Source: Pteria penguin
Lineage: Eukaryota; Mollusca; Bivalvia; Pterioida; Pteriidae
DNA: 64,000 nt
Assembly (NCBI GenBank): GCA_035048485.1
Contig: CM068580.1
Span: 58,826,983-58,890,982 of the forward strand
Direction of reading: 5' to 3'
Part shown: piece after piece, positions 10,901-20,100 of the stretch
How the letters are laid out: every line of letters starts with the position of its first letter
Position numbering within the stretch: the first letter of the stretch is position 1
Notes under the pieces: model-generated
The model's database searches: none
The model's input: the letters and a program-made list of their open reading frames with translations, nothing else
Told to the model about the DNA's origin: nothing
Position numbers and translations under genes: made by a program

Positions 10901-11216
10901 GTACATAAAATATAAAGTACACAGTAACAGAAAGGTTTCTGACATACCATTTGAGCTTCTGGTTCACTATATGTGATGCTTCAGCTTGTCTTGATCTTGT
11001 CTGCAATGGTACAAAAAATATTCAAAAACTGATTTAAACAATATTTCATTAGATCTCATAGATAGTATGAATAACCAATCTGCAGACAATTCACACAGCA
11101 TATACATGTAAAGTGTGTTCAGACCAGAGACATACAGATACATTACTTTCACAGACCAGAAACTCCTTCATAGGGCCATCTAAATAGCCCGGATGTAAAC
11201 AAAGGCTTTCCGCCAT
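1766..11216 (-). CDS. CENP-C/Mif2-like kinetochore protein, N-terminal part (7 exons, continues past left edge)
   Basis: Seven minus-strand exons chain with consistent GT-AG sites and phases: 11216-11136, 11000-10948, 10102-10014, 7980-7802, 3867-3818, 3493-3405, 1902-1766. Together they give 678 nt, or 226 codons without a stop. The protein has two related modules: residues about 28-75, containing RSGRNPRQGKNIR and NGFEAFEDFLTES, and about 135-181, containing RTGRNLKAGKVIR and DGFENFADYLSDS. The module resembles the Mif2/CENP-C N-terminal motif (RKTG, then D-x-[YF]-x-[ML]-E-N-[IL]-D-x-F-[FL]), which in known proteins contacts the Mis12 complex at the kinetochore. The rest, between and after the modules, is Ser/Thr-rich and looks disordered. 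The start ATG has a YY1-like context (AAATGGCGGAA). The family call rests on motif resemblance. The diagnostic CENP-C motif and C-terminal cupin domain would lie outside the window. The 3818-7802 gap may hide another exon, although phases already match across it. Confidence 0.55.
2845..3122 (-). repeat. tRNA-derived SINE, diverged copy
   Basis: In minus orientation it starts near 3122 with AGCCAGTGTGACCTAGTGG (A-box-like) and GGTTCGACTCC (B box). A shared body follows (GAGACAGTAAAAAGC, AAAGATCCCCCACTGC, ATATAAGTGAAATAATC) and a (TCAATCAATC)-like tail at 2845. It is the same family as the cleaner copies at 23.4, 29.6 and 44.0 kb, but more mutated. It lies in an intron of the CENP-C-like gene. 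Confidence 0.75.
3405..3493 (-). CDS. CENP-C-like gene, exon 6 (module B core)
   Basis: The acceptor is GAATTACAG and the donor CAG|GTATCA. The exon is 89 nt, phase 2 in and phase 1 out. It encodes RTGRNLKAGKVIRK and NADGFENFADYLSDS. It is the clearest match to the Mif2/CENP-C N-terminal motif and a paralogue of exon 10014-10102. Confidence 0.7.
3818..3867 (-). CDS. CENP-C-like gene, exon 5 (start of module B)
   Basis: The acceptor is TATCTATCAG and the donor AAG|GTAAAC. The exon is 50 nt, phase 0 to phase 2, and encodes VLGVNPVAWYFNKNIG plus a split Arg codon. The end of a transposon (3892) lies only about 25 nt upstream of this acceptor, inside the region where a branch point would be expected. 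Confidence 0.6.
4070..4883 (+). pseudogene. Ty3/Gypsy-type retrotransposon integrase, broken
   Basis: The first frame (4070-4471) contains an integrase core fragment with the second catalytic Asp (VSDNGSQFTSDEF) and the Glu region (YHPAANGLAERFIQTMKQSL), then LLAYRNMPHVTTNETP. A frameshift between about 4470 and 4578 moves the frame. From 4578 to the stop at 4881-4883 it reads FEVGQDIIVRNYREGDKWVRG, then REKLGPLLYEVE and GKRWRRHVDQ, the post-integrase domain of K02A2.6-like Gypsy elements. Gag, protease, reverse transcriptase and RNase H are missing, and the first catalytic Asp region is not visible. It is a dead 5'-truncated copy in an intron. Confidence 0.85.
4895..5337 (+). repeat. Possible 3' LTR of the Gypsy fragment
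   Basis: Sequence just after the pol stop begins TGTTAAAGTGC and ends near ACAACA, giving TGTT...AACA termini. It contains an AATAAA-type signal near 5278. No second LTR copy exists in the window to confirm the boundaries, so this is only a positional inference. Confidence 0.3.
5403..5508. repeat. 106-bp near-perfect hairpin
   Basis: Two 53-nt arms pair with only four mismatches (49 of 53), starting CAATCTTATTAAAACGCGAC and centred near 5455. No spacer beyond a few bases. It is far more symmetrical than chance allows and looks like a recent foldback or snap-back mobile element. Confidence 0.85.
6294..6680. mobile_element. Long-TIR MITE with 10-bp target duplication (MULE-like)
   Basis: Ends CAATTTGATTAAAACC and GGTTTTAATCGGATG lead into inverted arms of about 100 bp (TCTTTATTCCGCTTCTCT, TTGCGGATAAAGATCTGG, GTTCTGGTGAACTCTGAT). 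The 10-bp TCACTTTTAC flanks it perfectly (6284-6293 and 6681-6690). Long TIRs with a 9-11-bp duplication are typical of Mutator-like elements. A shorter relative lies at 14409-14503. No coding content. Confidence 0.8.
6691..7801. other. Intron of the CENP-C-like gene, no further exon recognised
   Basis: AT-rich sequence with short open frames (for example 7144-7434, plus strand) that lack family features and have no consistent splice context. No repeat boundary is obvious. Confidence 0.45.
7802..7980 (-). CDS. CENP-C-like gene, exon 4 (linker)
   Basis: The acceptor is AATTTCTAG and the donor CAG|GTAATG. The exon is 179 nt, entering in phase 1 and leaving in phase 0. It encodes a polar Ser/Thr/Asn-rich segment (for example ADISKAGETFNEKIDKENVS and TMGISSQTYNSQ) that looks like an unstructured linker between the two modules. 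Confidence 0.65.
8760..9797 (-). mobile_element. hAT-family DNA transposon, internally deleted
   Basis: The termini CAGGGCTTTCTTTC and (reverse) CAGGGCTTTTTTTC match at 13 of 14 positions and have the CAGGG...CCCTG form typical of hAT ends. The minus-strand frame around 9187-8942 contains the hAT C-terminal dimerisation motif (PSSTSSVERIFSQMNSLC, then NTLSSLMRFCEHNL). Subterminal AATTGGGAATTT blocks occur near both ends. Only the last part of the transposase remains, so the copy cannot move on its own. An imperfect duplication (GATACCTG / ATCTG) flanks it. Confidence 0.8.
8942..9187 (-). pseudogene. hAT transposase C-terminal dimerisation fragment
   Basis: An 81-codon frame beginning MFHLIGLGPIIPSSTSSVER. 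The SSVERIFSQM and LSSLMRFCEHNL blocks are the conserved hAT dimerisation helices. The RNase-H-like catalytic core and BED zinc finger are absent. The frame probably begins inside the original gene rather than at a real start codon. Confidence 0.75.
9838..10947. other. Introns of the CENP-C-like gene around exon 3
   Basis: Apart from the exon at 10014-10102 I see only AT-rich sequence. It includes a TGTGACAAGACCTTTCC-like fragment (minus orientation, about 10605-10770) related to the TGACCTTG repeats described elsewhere. No other exon is evident. Confidence 0.4.
10014..10102 (-). CDS. CENP-C-like gene, exon 3 (module A core)
   Basis: The acceptor is TTCAAATAG and the donor CAG|GTAATT. The exon is 89 nt, entering in phase 2 and leaving in phase 1. 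It encodes the RSGRN..QGKNIR block followed by NGFEAFEDFLTES. Length and both phases are identical to exon 3405-3493, and 16 of 29 residues match it. Confidence 0.7.
10948..11000 (-). CDS. CENP-C-like gene, exon 2 (start of module A)
   Basis: The acceptor is ACCATTGCAG and the donor ATG|GTATGTC. The exon is 53 nt, phase 0 to phase 2; only this frame is open. It encodes TRSRQAEASHIVNQKLK plus a split Trp codon. It is the counterpart of the 50-nt exon 3818-3867, which likewise ends in phase 2 just before an 89-nt exon. Confidence 0.6.
11136..11216 (-). CDS. CENP-C-like gene, coding exon 1
   Basis: This exon runs from ATG at 11216 to a GTATGT donor just left of 11136: 81 nt, 27 codons, ending in phase 0 as exon 2 requires. 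The start context CTAAATGGCGGAAAG resembles YY1-type start regions common at 5' ends of animal housekeeping genes. The translation begins MAESLCLHPGYL. An alternative donor GTCTGT 21 nt earlier would also keep phase 0 but is a poorer match to consensus. This exon is the least certain of the seven because it has no family similarity of its own. Confidence 0.4.
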
Positions 11217-12669
11217 TTAGTTCTACATTGATGTTCCACTTTGATACAATCACATTAATATTCCTGTGAGATTTTAACAAAACAAGAAAAGAATATGCCT
11301 CATAAGACAAATGAGTACTGCACAGATAATTTCACGTTTAAAGTTCTAGATCCATCGTCGTCTTAAATCAGTTAATAGCAAATGACTGCCTTTGTTAGAA
11401 GTCACTATTGCAAGATATGGTATTACAAAATGGACATTTGACAGTGTCACTTTTCACTAAATTTTCGAGAGATTTATAAAAATTCAATTGACAATCTTTT
11501 GTTTGCAGGACCTTTAATTTTCATTGAAAAGAACTTTATACATTTTCCATTGTTTAATTTGTTACAAATACTACACCAGGCCAAAAGAAGAAATATGCAG
11601 GTTTCCTGTAACCCGATTGATGTTAATTTCTGACCCTAGCTCAATTTTATTACTGCATATTCAGTAGAAAATTATTCCAATATTAAATATTTGCCTTAAA
11701 ATGTAGTTCTTCATATCCAGGGGATAATTGTTATGGCAAAAAATAAGTACTTGTCACATGTGAGCAGTCCAAATGCATTCTAGTTGCCATCAAACATTGA
11801 TTCAGTACCAAGACCAAAAACAAAATATATTATATATCATATATGTGTTTCGACTTTCCCAGCCAACCCTATTTTGTACCACCAACCCTAAAATCAAGTT
11901 GTTACTTCTTATTTAACAGCACAAAGGACACACACAGGCGACTCAAAATAAAGTGTCCTCCCTTTGGGGTTTTTATTATGAGGTATCACGATGTGTGTCA
12001 ACAAACATTGAAACCTGAACCCTGTGGATCAAATAGTACTAGGAATTTGTACTTCACATAGTTTCGATAAATTTTTTTTTAGTGAAACACATTTTCATCC
12101 TGAGATGTGTTTACGCAGTAAGTTACGGGTTCATCTACGTTTGAATACCGGCATGACAGGTTCACTTACGACTCTTAGTGAAATGGCTACTGATACTGAA
12201 CAGTGTTTTTGATCACTGGTTAACAAGAGATGTCAAATCATGAAAAAACCTGAATAATATCAAGAAGGGCGGACAAAAAAATTCTGACAAGTGGCAATTG
12301 TAAACAACAATATAATGAACCGCCACATGCAAGAATCTAGATATGCTGAAATCTTGAAAAAGATGCAGGTATTTCGAACTGGCATCCTCATCATTTTTGC
12401 AGGTCCGAATGAAAGTTTGCCTGTCCGAAGAATGTGAGAAGTTCGGAAATTTACAATTTCACAATATCTGTTAAATTAAATAAATAATTTGTTTACTTTG
12501 AACTATTTTAATTCATTAGGGTGTACAAACATGTAGTTGATTTTAGTTATAATCCATTTCAATTTCATAGATAATTTCATTCAACAAAGTTTAACTCTCA
12601 TTCTCCTTTTGATTTTACTCACACTCAAACTCGTCCTCACTTTCACTCTGACTCGTGTGTGGAAATTGC

Positions 12670-12945
12670 TCAAATGAAAATGAAGTGTTGTGTGTTTTTC
12701 TGTCTTAGAGGACAAATGCCGACATCTGTACAGATCTTACATGTCATTCCCTTTCCCTCCTCACACAATAACCAATCCCTCCCCTCTTTCCAAGACTGTT
12801 TAAATTCTCGAGGAATCATATTTATATGTCGTATTTTTCGCTGCCTTATTGTCTGCCCCGTCTGTGGGAAGCTTTCTTTTCTGGCCCGGTTTAGCCCCAA
12901 TACAAATTTGATGGGCCAAGCTTCCATGTTTACCTTCAATCTCAA
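12670..12945 (-). pseudogene. TTF-type zinc-finger fragment of a hAT-derived protein
   Basis: The minus-strand frame contains REFKQSWKEGRDWLLCEEGK and GMTCKICTDVGICP. The W-x-K-x-x-x-W-L...C-x-x-C pattern is that of the TTF-type zinc finger at the N-terminus of many hAT transposases and of ZNF862/KIAA1586-like domesticated proteins. No downstream transposase domain is present nearby, so I read it as a relic. Confidence 0.5.
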
Positions 12946-13602
12946 TACAACGCTTGTATAATGAGATAATATACAGAGGTTTAAAGTAAATGTGTAATCG
13001 ATCCAGATTATTAAAGAGCATAATTACCACAACGAAAATTTGCGGTCAGAATTGACAACAGACATTTGGACTGGCTTGGATGAAAACTGTGCTGGTCATG
13101 GCCTATTTATACCAGTAATGCCGTCTGGACCAGCAGATTTCAGCATCACTGAGAATCTCAGTCAAAAGTGATTAATACACTTGTGCTGTGTAGTCTGCAG
13201 ATGCCATTATTTTGCTTTTTGAAAAATACATTTAATTTGCATATCATTATTGCAAAGCTACAAGAATCATCTGATGATCGAATCTTATCTTTAATTTTAA
13301 CTTTCAGTCCGTGCATCTAGTGTACTACAAATACAGTGTCAGTACTGACAGTCTGATTCTGAGTACTGGAGAGCTGAAAGTTTATTTGTAATTTGACATG
13401 TTTGACGGATCAACGATGGTTTTTTGATACAATACTGTGAACATGATCAATTTCACAAATCAATAAACCTTTGATCCTTTTAACCTAACACATTTAAATA
13501 AAATAATGTTACCTTCGATGACATTGTGAAGTGTTATTTCGTATTGTCTATCATTCGCATTTAACAGTTTAAAGCTACCGCTTGAATGTTTTCATCTTTT
13601 CG

Positions 13603-13616
13603 ACACTAGATGGCAG
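13603..13616 (+). promoter_or_regulatory. CTCF-like motif
   Basis: ACACTAGATGGCAG matches the CTCF core consensus CCASYAGRKGGCRS at 13 of 14 positions. It lies between the two divergent genes. CTCF occurs across bilaterians, but binding here is only inferred from sequence. Confidence 0.35.
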
Positions 13617-14408
13617 TTCAAATTGAATTAGACGTATCGCACACAAAGTTATTCATTAAATGGTATTTCGTCTGAAAATACTTTCGAACGCATATTGAAT
13701 AATTAGCAGAAATATTTGTTATAGAAATAATGACTAGTAGTATAATAAATAGCATTGACAATAGTGGAAACGAGATCTAATTGTACGCCTCTGAAACAGC
13801 AATAGAGATGTTCTTGTTCATGAAGTAAAAAAGAAAAGGGGTGGGATATTAAATTAAAGTTACCATTTCAAAAGTATCGTGATCGGTCTTCACAGTTGGA
13901 ATGAAATACATGAAATGGTTATCTCTAAGATTGTTTTAAATTCCCCTTAAAGTATTTCAGTATGCAAAACAAGTTCCACATGGAAGTTGCTGAATAATGA
14001 TTAAAAGACACTTTTTCAATAACATTAAAAATCATAAATGTAAAGATGTAAAGATAACTTAAAAGTAAAGTTCTTATGATCTGTTCACGTCATCATGAAT
14101 TTTGCTAAGGGGCAAGACTTCTGTGAAAGATGTGTTTGACACTTCAATATGATTTTAATTTGACTGGTATTTGGAAATGCATTTATTCTTTGCCCGTTAT
14201 TTGAATTCAAATGGCAATTACAAATTCCTATGTGTTGTTTCAAGGCGCGCGTATGTGTGGGTGTGTGTGTTTCAGTTTATAGACTGTGCTAGAGTTCTTG
14301 ACGAATCCAGGATTTCTGAAAAGGGGGGGGGGGCACGTGAAAGTCATGTATAAGCTGAAATATTCAGTCATTTTGGGTGCCAAATCTGGAGTTTTGTAAA
14401 ATAAACTC

Positions 14409-14503
14409 CAATCTGATTAAAACCATATCTTTATCCCTCTTCTCTATCTGTCCTACTGCGGATAAATAGAGAAGCGGAATAAAGATATGGTTTTAATCAG
14501 ACT
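14409..14503. mobile_element. Short MULE-like MITE, relative of 6294-6680
   Basis: The ends CAATCTGATTAAAACC and GGTTTTAATCAGACT match the longer element and enclose inverted ATATCTTTAT / TTCTCTAT arms. It is flanked by 10-bp AAATAAACTC (14399-14408) and AAATAAACCC (14504-14513), 9 of 10 identical. It sits inside another repeat that ends about 14607 in ...ATCCACCACTG, a CAGTGGTGGAT-type terminus. Confidence 0.75.
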
Positions 14504-14792
14504 AAATAAACCCATAATATATATGAGTTTTTCAACCTTATCTATACATGGCGTGTAAATTTGTGAAAAAAAAATGGGAACCGCCCCTCCGGCTAAATCC
14601 ACCACTGACACGTGAAAACGTGTGCTATTGTATTTTAAATGATAGGTGTTTGGATGGGTTATATGTATTAATCAATGTCATAATTTCAGTCGCCACCTTC
14701 ATCCTCTTGTGTATTAATTACAAACGTCAAATGACGAAGAGATGATAAAATGTGTACTTGTCATTCACTATAACAATCTGATTCTAAAACCC

Positions 14793-15000
14793 AGGAGTGA
14801 GTTTTACTAAAGGTCGTAAGCCCAAACGTAGTCGTAGACGTAAAATCTCCAGTTTATGTTCATTTTTACATTACATTGGTGAACATTGTGAAAGGTGTAT
14901 TTACGTTTGGAACTCTCTTGGAAGGAGACAAATATCATATTAGCAGAGTTTACGTCTACGTCTACGTTTGGGCTTACGACCTTTAGTGAAACTCACTCCT
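14793..15000. mobile_element. 208-bp foldback element
   Basis: Arms of about 50 bp begin AGGAGTGAGTTTTACTAAAG and continue GTCGTAAGCCCAAACGTAG; the inverted copy ends at 15000 (ACTCACTCCT). Only a couple of mismatches separate the arms. A remnant of the MULE-like MITE arm (GATCTTTATTCCGCTTCTCT) follows directly at 15001. Confidence 0.75.
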
Positions 15001-15049
15001 GATCTTTATTCCGCTTCTCTGTTACTCCCATAAAGGTTTTAATAAGGTT

Positions 15050-16967
15050 TTCAATATAGTAGATGTATAAATCTACAATTTCTCTTCCATTACACCAGAA
15101 ATTTTTTTTATAAATATGAATTTTTCATATACCGGTTATGAAATATGATGGATATTACATAGCTTAAGCCACCAATACCAATAAAATTCACTAGAAGAAG
15201 GTCAGGAGACCGAAATATTGTGAATACTGAGTTAATTGTTCTTTATTTTATGACACTTCCCTTCGGAGGACTATTAAGATGTTTGGCATAGACGTATAAA
15301 CGTCCCTGATTTAATAAGAGCCTATACGTCTATGCATAAACATAGGAAGTCTATTTTTAAGTTTTTCACTGCCAAAACTTCTTTTATCACAAGGAAACGA
15401 TATGAATATATCATTTTCAGAGACATTCATATTACAGCAGTATGAACATACTAAAAAATGTATATCAATCGAAATGTATATTAATCGAAGTGACTCTAAA
15501 TTCTTGTTTGAACTTCCGCGGGATTTTATTTGGTAAACAAACCAATTTCTACTGTATTTACATGCCATATATTGAAAAAACAAATGGTGAAATGTGATTT
15601 TTGACTCTAAAAGTAACTAATTACTTTTGTTTTGTATATAATATTCAGGTTTTTAGAATTTTTAGAATTTCCTCTGATCAAACTCACTTACAGGCACCCA
15701 GTAACAGTTAAGGACCACGCCCCCTTCATAGATGGAAGAGAGCGTGTCATAATTGACATAAAACAAATGGTAGAGCACTTTGATCGATCCAAAGTTACAC
15801 TAATCTAGTAATGCCAAGGGACAAATTTGTTCTGAATTTTTGCACTTGCAGAAAATTTTTTAATACTTCAGACTGGCAGAGCACGGTTTATCATGTTGAT
15901 GTCGCATATATTTTTATACCATTATGTGTTTTACAATACCTTACGTGTTTATATTTTTATGACCTCTCAATATGCGACACCTGTTGACCCTTGTTCTTTA
16001 CATGGAGGATTATTTATAAATTTTTAAATGTAAGTCCTTTGATTGTTTTGCTGTTACGGTGAGTGGGAAGGTGGGCCCGTAAACCGGTTAACCACACCAT
16101 TTGTTTGGCTTTTGTCAAATTAAATGACCGTCCTAAGTCAGTATCGTAATTGCACTACAATCAAATATTTTTGTAATGTGTTATATGTTCTAGTATATTA
16201 TTTATATTCATGTATTGTATAGCTCCATGGTGACTTCTGCCACATAACTGAGCCAGTAACTCCTCTTTTTTCTTTCAGGATTTTGTATACCTTGCAATAA
16301 ATAATTTTCGAATGCTTAAAATTCAGTTGCAATTACTTCCCATTTCCACCATCTTTGAGATGAAGCTTAAGTTTTAGCTTCTTATTTATACCAATTTTAT
16401 TGAGTATTTTTGAGGAACTTGTCTTTGTTTTCAGGCCTCTGAAAACATTTTAACCTTGTTTAATAATTGTATTATTGTATGATATGCAAAAATTCAAGAA
16501 GCATCCTTAAGTTGGAAAAATTACAGACATAAGGTTGACATATGGTTGATTTATTTGAAAATGTTCAGTCATATACCTCCAAAATGGCAGAAAAGGGAAG
16601 TGACTCCAGTTAAATTTTATGCATTCAAAAATTGTCTACAAGGAAAAGGGACAAGGTTCCTCAATCAGTCAGTGTCTCGTCTTTTAAATACTGTACCGTA
16701 AAAACTGATGTCAAGTGTCATAGGAGACTTTGTCACTGCCACAGAGGATCTAGTGCATAGGTCTAAATTTCTGTGCAGTCCGTCATGCAGATGCCGTCTT
16801 CATATAAGTACATTAATCTTGTGACATGAAAAGAATGAAACGAACACACAAATGAATATAATCATATTAATAATACATGTACTGGTATTGTTATTAGCAG
16901 TACCAGTTGTGTTATTACTATTTATATTACCAGCTTGTCTAATTATCTTTTTCATTTTTTGTTCCAG
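15050..16967. other. Upstream region of HAUS3
   Basis: Probably holds the 5' untranslated exon and promoter, but I cannot place them. A possible donor ACG|GTGAGT occurs near 16060 and a CCACGCCCCC box near 15715. Neither is supported by anything else in the window. Confidence 0.3.
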
Positions 16968-17173
16968 AATGAAGTGGATTTCGATGTGAAAATGAGTGGA
17001 GCATTACTCAAAGAAACCTTAAAACAACTGGGATATCCTAAAGCAAAATCTCTAGACTCTTTAGATTGGATATTTGAAAATGAAGCTGTTGTCCCTTTTC
17101 TGGAGTGGTTTTGTAACAATGTCACTCAAGAAAATGTTTTAAAACCTAAAGATCTAGAAGAGTTAGTGATACT
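16968..17173 (+). CDS. HAUS3: HAUS3 first coding exon (with 24 nt of 5' UTR)
   Basis: The acceptor TTTTGTTCCAG at 16967 shows that a non-coding exon lies upstream. The ATG at 16992 is chosen because the residues after it align with known HAUS3 N-termini. It encodes residues 1-60, including ETLKQLGYPKAKSLDSLDW and VPFLEWFCNNV, which belong to the conserved HAUS3 N-terminal domain. The donor GTAACA is weak. A 7-codon upstream frame (16969-16989) ends 2 nt before the start codon. Confidence 0.9.
16969..16989 (+). promoter_or_regulatory. Upstream open reading frame of HAUS3
   Basis: ATG at 16969 opens a 6-codon frame (MKWISM) that stops at TGA 16987-16989, 2 nt before the HAUS3 start codon. A scanning ribosome would meet it first if the mRNA includes this exon start. 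Confidence 0.5.
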
Positions 17174-20100
17174 GTAACATTCTACATAACGTAATTTACT
17201 ATCAGTAACATGAGTAAGAATCTAACGCTGTATAAGACTTATAAGTAGTGAGACCTTTCAGAATTGTTTTGTAGGTTTTGTTGAAACTGTTTTCAAATAC
17301 TGGAATGACAAGTTCAGGATTCATATTTATCAATAGCATAGGGATGCTGCATATTTTTGACCGATCATCTACATGTTGTACATATATTTTTTTTGTTCGT
17401 TACGAATCAAAACTAAATTCATAGTCCTTCCCCACCCAGCTAAGTTACTGTGTAAAATTTCCCAATACAGTTTCCTTCACAACATTTAAACTCAAACAGT
17501 TTGTATTACTCGCTTAAGTTTTCCTGTTTTTTCATAAGGATTTGACTTGAAATAATGCAATTTAGCATATTAATGGATTAGTGTATGTATCAATATCAAA
17601 ATTTTCTCAATTGGTTCCAGTTAAAAAAAAACAGATGGACACTGTAAATACAATACTTTATGTACATACTTGCAAATTCCTTACTTCTGTATTCTCTTTG
17701 ATGTTCATTGCTTTTTCGGCCTTAGTTAAGTTTAGAGGATTGGGGTTATAAAACCTAAAAATAAAGATTTTTGGACCGTATTTTTTTTCGTAAAATCTGT
17801 GTTAACATATGTGTTCTGTAGGTTCTGATGTTTACTTTTCTTACATTCAGAAAATTGACTTTTTCGAAGAAATTTGTAGGCCTCTAAAGACCGAGTTTCC
17901 TCTGCTGGAGTTAGAAGTGATTACAATCTGCAGTCATTCACTCATTGCAATACTTGCCTTTCTTCACAAACTCTTTGCTCCATACAACCACCTATTTGTG
18001 GAAACGTTGTCCTTAATAACAGGCCTAATTAATAATAACCCAATAATTGTACTGCATCCATTCTCGGAGATCGAAGTGAAGAAATAACGTTAGAAAGGAT
18101 GTCTTAAAACATGGTCACACGCTTTTACGTCACGAAAAAGGTCATTATGACATCAAAATGCATTGTGACGTTGAGAAAGCCTTAGATACATCACTTATTC
18201 TTGCACGTGCCTAGATATAAACAAACCAAAATGGCGGAAAATTCGTCTGTTGTTACTCGGGTTTAATTGTAATTTTCCCTATCTCTTCTAATCCCAACCT
18301 CTTTGACATCAATTTGCAGCGCAGAACACTTGAATATATTGCTAGCAAATAAGATACAGTAAAATTTATTTGATATACACAATATTTTAGCCTTTATAAC
18401 CCCAGTCCCCTAAACTTAACTAACGCCGCTTTTTCTATAGAGTAATCTATAAAATCATTACCCTAAGCCCTGTTTTATCAATGAAATAGTTCATATTTGT
18501 ATTTTAACATTGTAAAATACTTAAGCATGTCATTCTGAGTCATAGTCAGTATATCGCACATATCAAATTTGAGTCTTTTCATAGGCTCTTATTACTCAAA
18601 TTGTAGCATATATTAGTAAAATAGCATAGCTAAGAATGAACGTACAAAATGACTATTAAGTAGAAGTCTTAAACCTTTTTGAACTATTTTTAAGACAATT
18701 AACATTCTTTACATTATTACAGGTACAAAACACTGTGTCAAGATGACATATTAGATGTTGAGCAGTTAGATGCTGCCCTGCGAAGTTTGCATCCTATTGA
18801 AGAGGAAGAACAACCGACAGAGGAATCTTTACGGTAATTTGTGTATAGCTTATGACAATAGTATGTATTATACTGTTTTACAAAGAATCTCTGTAGTGCT
18901 TAAATATGTTTTTGATTGGAATTTTAGAGTTGACTATTTCAGTCTCCCAAGAAAAATGTATTTGATACCTGAAAACCCCATGCTTCGTTTTATTCATCAG
19001 ATTTTCCCGAAAATATTAATGTGTGGAATCAAATTACATTATTGTTTAAGTTATAGATAGGTTTCATAATTCCGTCAGAGTTCTTGAAAAGGGTTGGATA
19101 TATTGAATTGTCTGATAAAATTTATGAAGGTCCGATAAAAATGTGAAAACTCTGTCTCATAATCATACCTAATGTCCGATGCGCAGCTTTTTGTATTTTC
19201 CGTTTTCAAACAAATCTGTACCACAAACTTCTAAAATAACTGAACCAGTTTATTTTTTATGTCTTGCAAACGTTTTCTGAAGTTTTTTGACTATGTGTTT
19301 TTATATAGCGTTACCCTGTTCCGTCATTCCCTCATTCAGTTTCTCTTTGAAGGTTTTGTGGAATAAATTTGTATTGGGTATATAGATATATATAGATAAA
19401 AGTAATTTAAGTCTGGTGTGTTCATAATGAATAATTTTAGTTAATTATCATACTAATTTAACTTTTCATCCAGTTCTTTGTAGAAAATAATTGTTGCACT
19501 TCATCTGTATAATGAACATAAATATGGTTTATTCTAAAAAGTAATGTAGATTATTTTGTGTAATGGCAAACATGCTTTTTAAATGTGATTTATGTATGTG
19601 TTTTTATATCTTATTTTCTTAGAAAAGAAATTGACATGTTAACATCCGATTGTCAGACATACCAAAAAAGGAAACATAGCTTGATGCAGAGACGGAATAT
19701 GCTCAGGTATAACTACATTGGTTCGATTCTGAAATGATCATTTTTTATTGCATTATGAATGATATCTAATTTAAAATTCTGATACTGTCTTATTGTTCCC
19801 CGCTTTTATGAAAGCGTGGGGACATTAAATCTCATTCGTTTGTCTCTCTGTCCGTCTGTCTGTCACAAAAACTTTAACCTTGATCATAACTTTTTAACCG
19901 TAAGACAAAGGGCCTTCATATTTGGCATGTGTATCCCTAATTGCAATACCTTTCCGTTGGTACCAGAAGTTTTTATCATGTGACCTTGACTGTGACCTTT
20001 GACCTACTTCAATGTAACTTTTTAACCATAAGATGTAGGGCCTTCATATTTGGCATGTATGTCTGTAGACATGCACAACCATGACAATATGTCACAGATC

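Larger units (their letters stand above)
11217..14300. other. Intergenic region between the two head-to-head genes, left part
   Basis: This holds the upstream region of the CENP-C-like gene and probably distal 5' sequence of HAUS3. I find no complete gene. It contains a zinc-finger/hAT-derived fragment (12670-12945) and a CTCF-like motif (13603-13616). Short frames at 11843-12212 have no family features. Confidence 0.5.

Noticed and set aside
17809..18087. 92-codon frame in HAUS3 intron 1
   Set aside because: Lies entirely inside the MITE 17718-18427 and the HAUS3 splice phases skip it cleanly.
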